From: Candidatus Atribacter alterifermentans
GTDB lineage: Bacteria; Atribacterota; Atribacteria; Atribacterales; Atribacteraceae
Reading direction: 5' to 3'
NCBI GenBank assembly: GCA_012517635.1
Contig: JAAYUP010000124.1
Coordinates: 1-11,441, forward strand
DNA length: 11,441 nucleotides
This document shows positions 5,874 through 11,441 of this stretch, one piece after another. Every line of letters starts with the position of its first letter. Within the stretch, counting starts at the first letter, position 1. The notes under the pieces are model-generated. The model was not told where the DNA came from. It saw only the letters and a program-made list of their open reading frames with translations, and did no database searches. The translations under genes and the position numbers were made by a program.

Positions 5874-8777
5874 GTGCTTGAGGGGGTGAGACGAGTGTAT
5901 GTCGAGAAAATAAAAAGTTCCAGAAAAAATATCCTGACAGGGGAGATAGGGGTATTACTGCATGATATTGGTAAATGTCATCCGGATTTTATTAAAAGTA
6001 AATCTATTGAAAAAACAGCATCGGATGAACATGCCCAAATCGATAAATTTTTAGAAGATGATTTGGTGAGTTACATTAAAGATAAGAAATTCAAATTCAG
6101 GATAAATAACATAGAGACAGATATTTATTCTCTTATTGCTAAACATCATGATGATACTACAGATCAATTAGTAAATTTGTTGAAAACATGCGATCACAAA
6201 GACTCTGCTGATGACAAAGGTATCGTAAGAAGGCAGCAAGCATTAGACAATATAATTATCTCTTCTCCTTTTGGATATCCAAAAGGGAAAATCAATCTAA
6301 AGTGTCTTCAAAAAAGATTTGAAGATTTACAGGATAATTTAAAAGGGTTATTCAAAAATTATATTTCTGATGAGATTGATTTATCTTGCTTTAGAAAAGG
6401 GTTGTTGAATAATCTAAGAACAACCTTCTCTCAGGCATTAGGAGAAACAAGAATTCCTGCAAACGATGTTACCTTATGGGACCATTCTTATTCGACAGCA
6501 GCTCTTTTTAAAACTATTTTGGTGGGGAAAGCCTGTGGAGGCCATATAGATGAAAAAAAATGGAGGATTTTTGGGGTTTGTTGGAGGGGTGAAGAGTTTA
6601 TAAATCAAGGCCAGAAAATTGCCGAAATACAGAAAAGAGTAGAGATTCTAGATGAGATAAAATCAAAATTAAAAATGAAGTTTGAAGATGAAATTCCATT
6701 AGGCAACTCTATTTATGAAGATATAAACAGTATATATTTTACATTTCCAGATTTAACAACACAATCAAAAGATCTCGCAAGAGAATGTTCAGAAGAAGTA
6801 TTGAGTATAATTAATGCTACCAGCGCAAATGAACTTTGGCCATTTTTTACATTAAGTGAACCTTCTTCTACACTTACAATTATAGCCAATGAATTAGATT
6901 TTTCATCTAAAAAAAGAAAGATACCTAGGATGAAACCTATTTTGTTTATTAAGAACGATGGTCCTATCCCATTTGAAAATCCTCCACTTTTTACACCAGG
7001 GGAAGGAGAAGATGTTTGTCCTGTTTGCAAGGTAAGATTAAAAAAAAAGGAAGAAGAAAGGTGTGAGGTTTGTGAGGATAGAAGAAAAGGAAGGTTAGAG
7101 AGTTGGTTTAACAATAGAGAAAATACCATCTGGACAGATGAAGTTGCAGATAAAAACAACCGTGTTGCCTTACTTTCTCTAAATTTTGACCTTGATAAAT
7201 GGCTTGATGGAACTATGATTGGAACCATTTTTAGTCAAACTTTTGAGGAGTGGTTACAAGGGGGAAAATATACAAGAAAAAAGACTCAAAATATTATAAA
7301 AGATAAAAAAATCGCTCAAACGAGTGATTTAAAGTCTAAAGCACTTAACATAGCTGAATGGATCACAAATAATTCTGAGATGACGGAAGCAAAAGTATTA
7401 TTGGAATGTTTTATTGAAAGTGGAGATGTTGAAAATATTCTAGAGGATATTAAAAATAGGCTAAAAAATATTAAAAATAATCCAGAGGATATTAAAAAAA
7501 TTCCTAATAAAATTTTACTTTGGTTTTTCACCCAAAACCCATCCCCCGCTCGAATATATAGAATATGGAAAGAAACAGAAGAATTCTTTGAATTGTTGAT
7601 GACGGAAATAATAAATAAAATTTACCCTAATAAATGGAAGAGATTGAAATTTTCTATAGATTATAATGAATTGAAATCTAAGCTGAGACAAGGAGGAGAA
7701 TTAAAAGAAAACACTCCATATCTAATTGAAAAAGAAGAATTAAGCCCACGAAATCTACTTGTCCTTCACACAAAAAATGGAGAATTTTACACCATAGAAT
7801 CTCTTGATAAATTTAAGTTTAAAGATAAAACTGGAGAATTTGCTGTTCGTGAAGCATTAGATAAAGGGTTCAAGTACCTCACATTGGAGAATAACCCAAA
7901 TCAAAATCTATTGGAGAAAGAAAAAGAGGCTATAAAAGTTGAAGAAAATAATATAAAAACTGAAGAATACATCCCTCTAATTGAGATTAATAAATCTCCT
8001 CTCTCGTTGAGAATGCTTGTCCTTGCTTCTGATTCGATAAAAATTTTAGAATTGATATCAAAACTATACAACGAAAGATTTGAGAAAGTATTAGGGAAGT
8101 TGCCATTAAATATCAAGCTTCTTGTAACAAACAGAAAATTTCCACTATATGTCTTACTTGATGCTGAAAAAAGAATGTTGGCTGGAGCAGAGTTTAGAAA
8201 GGCTGTATCAACAAATGTATGGTGGAATTTAGACGCTCTTAGAAGTGAAGAGTTTTATGGTTATTATCCCACCAAAAACCTTGAGGAAGGGAAATACACA
8301 CTTGATGACCTTTCTCCACTTTCTAAAGACAAAATTTATCAAATTTTCCCGGGTTATTTTGATTTCGAATTATTATCAGGAACAACGGATAGATACAACA
8401 TATATTACGAAGGGGAAAACAGGGGAGACAGAAACTATAAATTATTTTCAAAAAGACCATATTACCAATATCAGTTTTCAGAATTATTGGAATTATGGGA
8501 TATTCTAACTGCTAATATTTCATCTTCTCAGATTGCTTTCATTGAGGAGGCTTTTACTACAAAACTTCGAGAATGGAGAAAGGTAGAAGATAATAACAAA
8601 GAAGATGTATTCAAAGAGTTTGCAGAGGCCACATTGAAAGACGCGTTTGGTAAAAAATGGAGTGAGTTGGGGGAAGAAACCAGGTTCTTACTTATTAATT
8701 CTTCGCAAAATAAAGTTTTGTTGGATACAATCATTTTATTTAGGCATATATTGAAAAAGGGGGTTGAGAAAGAATGA
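5874..8777 (+). CDS. cas10: Cas10 large subunit, type III-C (Csx11-like): HD domain present, no GGDD
   Basis: The product has up to 967 residues. The N-terminal HD domain has H30-D31 in LLHDIGK, H53, H91-H92-D93 (AKHHDD), and a CDHKDSADDKG segment (106-116) at the place of the usual 'aD..sa' motif. It is a likely ssDNase. A zinc ribbon follows, with CPVC (382-385) and CEVC (397-400). Palm-like strands are suggested by VALLSLNFDLDKWLDG (431-446) and PLYVLLDAEKRM (757-768), but no GGDD exists anywhere. The cyclic-oligoadenylate synthase is thus probably inactive, as described for subtype III-C. The remainder is Lys/Glu/Asn-rich, ending in a helical C-terminal region. The start is uncertain: GTG 5874 lacks a ribosome-binding site, whereas GTG 5895 has GGGGGTG six bases upstream. 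An ATG at 5824 overlapping the previous stop would be in frame after adding one T at 5852-5854. The gene overlaps cmr4 by 4 bp. Confidence 0.9.
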   Translation: MLEGVRRVYVEKIKSSRKNILTGEIGVLLHDIGKCHPDFIKSKSIEKTASDEHAQIDKFLEDDLVSYIKDKKFKFRINNIETDIYSLIAKHHDDTTDQLVNLLKTCDHKDSADDKGIVRRQQALDNIIISSPFGYPKGKINLKCLQKRFEDLQDNLKGLFKNYISDEIDLSCFRKGLLNNLRTTFSQALGETRIPANDVTLWDHSYSTAALFKTILVGKACGGHIDEKKWRIFGVCWRGEEFINQGQKIAEIQKRVEILDEIKSKLKMKFEDEIPLGNSIYEDINSIYFTFPDLTTQSKDLARECSEEVLSIINATSANELWPFFTLSEPSSTLTIIANELDFSSKKRKIPRMKPILFIKNDGPIPFENPPLFTPGEGEDVCPVCKVRLKKKEEERCEVCEDRRKGRLESWFNNRENTIWTDEVADKNNRVALLSLNFDLDKWLDGTMIGTIFSQTFEEWLQGGKYTRKKTQNIIKDKKIAQTSDLKSKALNIAEWITNNSEMTEAKVLLECFIESGDVENILEDIKNRLKNIKNNPEDIKKIPNKILLWFFTQNPSPARIYRIWKETEEFFELLMTEIINKIYPNKWKRLKFSIDYNELKSKLRQGGELKENTPYLIEKEELSPRNLLVLHTKNGEFYTIESLDKFKFKDKTGEFAVREALDKGFKYLTLENNPNQNLLEKEKEAIKVEENNIKTEEYIPLIEINKSPLSLRMLVLASDSIKILELISKLYNERFEKVLGKLPLNIKLLVTNRKFPLYVLLDAEKRMLAGAEFRKAVSTNVWWNLDALRSEEFYGYYPTKNLEEGKYTLDDLSPLSKDKIYQIFPGYFDFELLSGTTDRYNIYYEGENRGDRNYKLFSKRPYYQYQFSELLELWDILTANISSSQIAFIEEAFTTKLREWRKVEDNNKEDVFKEFAEATLKDAFGKKWSELGEETRFLLINSSQNKVLLDTIILFRHILKKGVEKE

Positions 8778-9646
8778 TCGAAAAGAAGGATAATGGAAAT
8801 AACAACGGCTTGAAACCAAAAAAGTTTTACATGAGAGCTCTTGATCCGATACACATTGGAGCAGGAGGATATAGGCTAGGTAGAGTAGACAATACCATAG
8901 TAAGAGATCCTGCAACAGATGTTCCTAAAATACCAGGAACGGCAATTGCAGGCGTTGTAAGGGCATTTTATGAAATGAAAGAAAAAGATAAAGATAAAAC
9001 AGAGAAATTATTTGGAACTGGAGAAAGTAAGGGGATGTTAAGATTTTATGATGGACAAATTATTTTCTTTCCTGTTTCTTCGATACTAGGCACGGTATGG
9101 GTTACAACAAAAGAAATACTTGAATATTGGTTTGGAGAATTAAAAGATGATAACGGAGAAAAAATAACAATCCCAGAAAATATTGATGATAAAGCATATG
9201 CATTAAAGGGTATAGATTCTAAAAAACCTTTGAACCTTGGCTGGCTTTTGGTAGAAGTTGTTTCGCTTAATGGTCCTGATGAGAAGGATATTATTTTGCA
9301 TTCTAGCGTATCCCCTTATGTAAAAAGAATTGTTATTGTTTCTGAAAAATTATTTTCACATATTGTAAATGATAATTTAGAAATCAGAACATCGGTGAGA
9401 ATAGATTCGGGGACTGGAACTTCTGTCGAAGGAGCATTGTTTACTTATGAAGCTATTCCAAGAGGCACAATACTAGGGTTTGAAGTAGTTAAAGATAATA
9501 CTAGGGAAAAAGATGATATTGATATTGATAATGTAATGGGAGCTGTTTCATCATATTTCAAACTTCTTGGTATTGGAGGCATGGGAACAAGAGGATTTGG
9601 TAGGGTAGAGATATTAGATGGGGGTGTAAGTAATGCTGAATCTTGA
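8774..9646 (+). CDS. cmr4: Type III CRISPR backbone RAMP and target-RNA nuclease Cmr4 (Cas7 group)
   Basis: The product has 290 residues. Cmr4 is the repeated backbone subunit that wraps the crRNA and cuts bound target RNA at 6-nt intervals. The Cmr4 pattern is strong: ALDPIHIGAGGYRLGRVDNT (22-41), PKIPGTAIAGVVRAFYE (51-67), KLFGTGESKGMLRFYDGQI (78-96), FFPVSSILGTVWVTT (98-112) and the Gly-rich loop GIGGMGTRGFG (266-276). D39 in the GRVDNT loop corresponds to the catalytic Asp of known Cmr4 proteins (D26 in Pyrococcus furiosus), so slicing is predicted to be active. A short Lys/Asn-rich N-terminal tail precedes the fold. The start overlaps the cas10 stop (ATGA), and the 3' end overlaps the next gene by 14 bp, which suggests translational coupling. 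Confidence 0.95.
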   Translation: MIEKKDNGNNNGLKPKKFYMRALDPIHIGAGGYRLGRVDNTIVRDPATDVPKIPGTAIAGVVRAFYEMKEKDKDKTEKLFGTGESKGMLRFYDGQIIFFPVSSILGTVWVTTKEILEYWFGELKDDNGEKITIPENIDDKAYALKGIDSKKPLNLGWLLVEVVSLNGPDEKDIILHSSVSPYVKRIVIVSEKLFSHIVNDNLEIRTSVRIDSGTGTSVEGALFTYEAIPRGTILGFEVVKDNTREKDDIDIDNVMGAVSSYFKLLGIGGMGTRGFGRVEILDGGVSNAES

Positions 9647-10037
9647 TTATATCTGCATGAAGCATGCTCAAGAAATAAATAAAAGCCAGATTTCTAATCT
9701 TGAGAACATTCTTAGAAAAGCACTTGGCGTTTTGCAGGAAGACGGTGTTTATGCAATGTTTCTTTGGCTTGAAGACAAAGACAAAGAAGCAAGGAACAAG
9801 ATTATTGAATTACTGAATAGTGATAAAATAAAAAAATATTTTTTTGATAATAACTCTACAAAACAGTTTTCAGAGAACTTTTCTGAATTTTGTAAAGAGT
9901 TACAAAATGTAGCTGAAGATATCGATAAACTTTTTTTTATGAAAAAGATTTTAGAACGTACATTAACTTATGCATTGTACCATGCGAAGGTTGGTAAAAA
10001 TGATAAAGCTGGTGAAAACAATGTGGGAAAAATGTAG
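9633..10037 (+). CDS. cmr5: Type III CRISPR small subunit, Cmr5-like (Cas11 group)
   Basis: The product has 134 residues and is predicted almost wholly helical. The Cmr5/Cas11 layout is visible. There is an N-terminal helix with CMKHAQEI, a central ALGVLQEDGVYAMFLWLE (30-46) matching the 'l..Gl..alafl' helix of the family, and a C-terminal LERTLTYALYHAK (107-119). Small subunits of this kind stack in the belly of the complex and contact the target strand. Overall similarity is low, as is usual for the family, and much of the assignment comes from its place between cmr4 and the last RAMP gene. GGGGGTG lies about 8 bases before the ATG at 9633; an alternative ATG lies at 9657. It overlaps both neighbours. 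Confidence 0.8.
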   Translation: MLNLDYICMKHAQEINKSQISNLENILRKALGVLQEDGVYAMFLWLEDKDKEARNKIIELLNSDKIKKYFFDNNSTKQFSENFSEFCKELQNVAEDIDKLFFMKKILERTLTYALYHAKVGKNDKAGENNVGKM

Positions 10038-10926
10038 TGTTGTTTTTAAATTAAAATCACCTCTCCATATTGGGTACACCCCCTTTAAAGGTTCAGTTGT
10101 TTCACCTACAAGATATTATGTTCTTGGAAGAAATTTCTGGGGGGCCATAACTAAACGCATTACAGAGTTTTTATATAATGAACCTAAGGACATTGATTAT
10201 AGAAATATAGGTAAAGAAGTAATGAAGAATTTTAAATTTTCACATTTTTATTTGTATGATGGTAAAACTGTTTTTACCCCTTCTTATACTGATGAAGGCT
10301 TAAATTATGGTGGAATTCCACAAACAAAATTTGAACATATGTTCATTGGGAGTAGGATTTCTACCGCAATTGACGAAAACAGTGGAACTGCCAGAGATGA
10401 AAGTCTTCATGAAATTGAATTTATAAACAACAAATTCAGAGATGAAAAAGGAAATATCAAGGGTGTGAAAATTGCAGGCTATATTTGGGTTAAAAATACA
10501 GCAAAAATATTGGAAAATAAAATTCAATTTGGAACAAATTCAATAACAATTAACGGCTTTAATATAATTCAAGAATTGGTTCTTGGGGGAGAGTCAAAGT
10601 ATGGATTTGGAGATGTTGAAATAGATTTTTTGAAGCAAGGTGATGAAGATGAAAAAGATGAAAAGGTAATGATCGAAATAAATAATGAGCAACCCCTCGA
10701 TTGCTACCTAGAGTATTCAAAGGAAATTCAATTTGAAGTGGACATAGAATTGTTAACAGGTAGGGTATATTATGACCCCGAAACTGATAATAATGAGCCC
10801 AATAATACTCCTGGGGAAAAGATGTCAAAAGTCAAAATCTGTTTTACTCCCGGAACAATAATAGGAAAATATGATGCAGAATTAAACTATGATGGTACTC
10901 TTAGAATTATTAATAACCCAAAGTAA
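10021..10926 (+). CDS. Type III CRISPR RAMP protein, Cmr3/Csx10-like (Cas5 group)
   Basis: The product has 301 residues from the ATG at 10021; an in-frame ATG at 10000 and others back to 9970 are possible but lie deeper inside cmr5. The N-terminal FKLKSPLHIGYT and YYVLGRNFWGAITKR (32-46) correspond to the 'PlhiG' strand and the 'yipGs...Gal' region of large Cas5-like RAMPs. SRISTAIDENSGTARDESLHEIE (111-133) resembles the 'i.iD..t.tA.eg.Ly..E' segment of Cmr3 and Csx10. LGGESKYGFGDVEI (188-201) is the Gly-rich loop. After an acidic linker (DEDEKDEK, 208-215) a second domain contains SKVKICFTPGTIIG (269-282). The Cas5-group subunit caps the crRNA 5' handle and contacts Cas10. It lies last in the operon, in agreement with the III-C order as I recall it. 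Cmr6 is the alternative name. Confidence 0.75.
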   Translation: MWEKCSVVFKLKSPLHIGYTPFKGSVVSPTRYYVLGRNFWGAITKRITEFLYNEPKDIDYRNIGKEVMKNFKFSHFYLYDGKTVFTPSYTDEGLNYGGIPQTKFEHMFIGSRISTAIDENSGTARDESLHEIEFINNKFRDEKGNIKGVKIAGYIWVKNTAKILENKIQFGTNSITINGFNIIQELVLGGESKYGFGDVEIDFLKQGDEDEKDEKVMIEINNEQPLDCYLEYSKEIQFEVDIELLTGRVYYDPETDNNEPNNTPGEKMSKVKICFTPGTIIGKYDAELNYDGTLRIINNPK

Positions 10927-11037
10927 AATGGTTGGGAAGTAGCCCGGTTATCAAGACCAAATTTAAATCTTTTTTAAGGTGTATGTCCCCTTTAACATGT
11001 GCGAATGTCAATGAATTTTTGAACCACTGTGACTACC

Positions 11038-11071
11038 AATTACTAAGACACTTGGTTGTCATTTAGTCATT
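11038..11071. repeat. Imperfect stem-loop downstream of the operon, possible terminator
   Basis: AATTACTAAGACA (11038-11050) pairs with TGTC (11057-11060) and TTAGTCATT (11063-11071). There is one mismatch and a two-base bulge, with a 6-nt loop. A short TTTT follows at 11074-11077. It may terminate the cmr transcript or be a decayed palindromic repeat. The rest of 10927-11149 shows no gene that I recognise. Confidence 0.4.
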
Positions 11072-11149
11072 AGTTTTACTGCTCCTTGACAAATACGCAG
11101 GAGTCTCCGGTGGCTTTTTTCAAGGTGCGAAATTGCGAACTTTAGTATA

Positions 11150-11361
11150 CTTTATCCCATTTGAAACCAGTGATGGCTTTTGCTAAAATGCTCAAAAATG
11201 ATGCTTATGGTATTTTCAACCATTGTATGTATCCTCTCCATACCAGTCGATTGGAAGGGATCAATAACAAGATGAAGGTGATAAAACGAAGAGCATTTGG
11301 TTATCATGATCTTGAGTATTTCTCCTTCATCATTCAAGACTCCTTTGCCAGGTGCAATTAA
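11150..11361 (+). pseudogene. C-terminal remnant of an ISL3-family transposase
   Basis: About 66 residues are legible: FAKMLKNDAYGIFNHCMYPL, then SRLEGINNKMKVIKRRAFG and YHDLEYFSFIIQDSF, ending at 11361. This is the highly conserved end of ISL3-family DDE transposases ('TG.lEGiNNkiKviKR.ayGf.d.eYF'). About 350 upstream residues, including the catalytic aspartates, are missing, and a stop lies in the same frame at 11143. TGGGAGAAGAACC (11363-11375) just after the stop may be the element's right terminal repeat, since ISL3 ends often read GGxTCTTxxCC in reverse; this is tentative. The relic shows that the right flank of the CRISPR operon was also reached by transposition. Confidence 0.85.
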
Positions 11362-11441
11362 ATGGGAGAAGAACCAAATTTCATTAGTTTATCTAATAAT
11401 TAATTTATCCTCTTTTTTTTCAATTCCCAACAAATTTATAA

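Noticed and set aside
5834..5879. Alternative N-terminus from GTG 5834 (VIDQLAFIRNIFNSA) joined to cas10
   Set aside because: It needs a shift right at the cas10 start and lacks the ATGA overlap seen elsewhere in the operon. The ATG at 5824 with a one-base change is the simpler explanation.
6713..7228. 171-codon reverse-strand open frame within cas10
   Set aside because: It lies wholly opposite the conserved zinc-ribbon and palm region of cas10, its Ser/Leu/Phe-rich composition is typical of antisense frames in AT-rich genes, and it has no recognisable motif.
7692..7703. GGEL in Cas10 (residues 607-610) as a degenerate GGDD/GGDEF
   Set aside because: It sits in a polar segment (KLRQGGELKENTPY) without the hydrophobic beta-hairpin that surrounds a cyclase motif, so it is a chance match.
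8245..8508. 87-codon + strand frame inside cas10
   Set aside because: It is an out-of-frame shadow of cas10 coding sequence with no ribosome-binding site or family resemblance.
9970..10020. Start of the last RAMP gene at 9970
   Set aside because: This would add a basic tail entirely within cmr5 coding sequence, and the first RAMP strand begins right after the ATG at 10021.

Overview
The window is an AT-rich accessory region from an unidentified bacterium. Its content is CRISPR-Cas genes, insertion-sequence debris, broken gene fragments and intergenic palindromes. No housekeeping gene, rRNA or tRNA was seen that would fix the taxonomy. The debris (IS3, IS1634-type and ISL3 relics, plus repeat ends of the GGGGTCAGG type) suggests an uncultured anaerobe-like bacterium with many mobile elements, but this is a guess.

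Layout. Positions 1-120 are the trailing end of a CRISPR array: two identical 30-bp repeats ending in ATTGAAAC and one full spacer, which is almost entirely a perfect hairpin. The array runs straight into an internal fragment of an HXXXD/BAHD-type acyltransferase (about 121-522). From 523 to 2765 a 2.2-kb segment is bracketed by a 30-bp perfect inverted repeat. It holds intergenic palindromes, one intact reverse-strand gene for a YfbR-like HD-domain phosphohydrolase (950-2179) and a MITE-like element (about 2310-2486). From 2766 to about 3970 there is a fragment of an ABC-2 permease, an internally deleted IS3-family relic and a frameshifted IS1634/IS4-type transposase relic.

Positions 4080-10926 hold a compact six-gene operon on the + strand: cmr1, a Cmr6-like RAMP gene, a large cas10 (csx11 type), cmr4, a cmr5-like small subunit and a Cmr3/Csx10-like RAMP gene. 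Gene order, the large divergent Cas10 and its lack of a GGDD motif together point to a type III-C effector complex. The predicted complex has a Cmr4-type backbone that slices target RNA, using Asp39 in the conserved loop. Its Cas10 has an HD nuclease domain with metal ligands present, but it probably does not make cyclic oligoadenylate. In keeping with that, no CARF, Csm6 or Csx1 effector lies in the window. No cas6, cas1 or cas2 is present either, so crRNA processing and spacer acquisition must be supplied from elsewhere.

The 5' end of cas10 looks damaged. An ATG overlapping the preceding stop (5824) opens a frame that would run into cas10 if one T were added to a TTT run, so either a frameshift has occurred or translation starts at an internal GTG. 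Downstream of the operon are an imperfect stem-loop (11038-11071) and the C-terminal remnant of an ISL3 transposase (about 11150-11361). Transposase relics therefore flank the operon on both sides.
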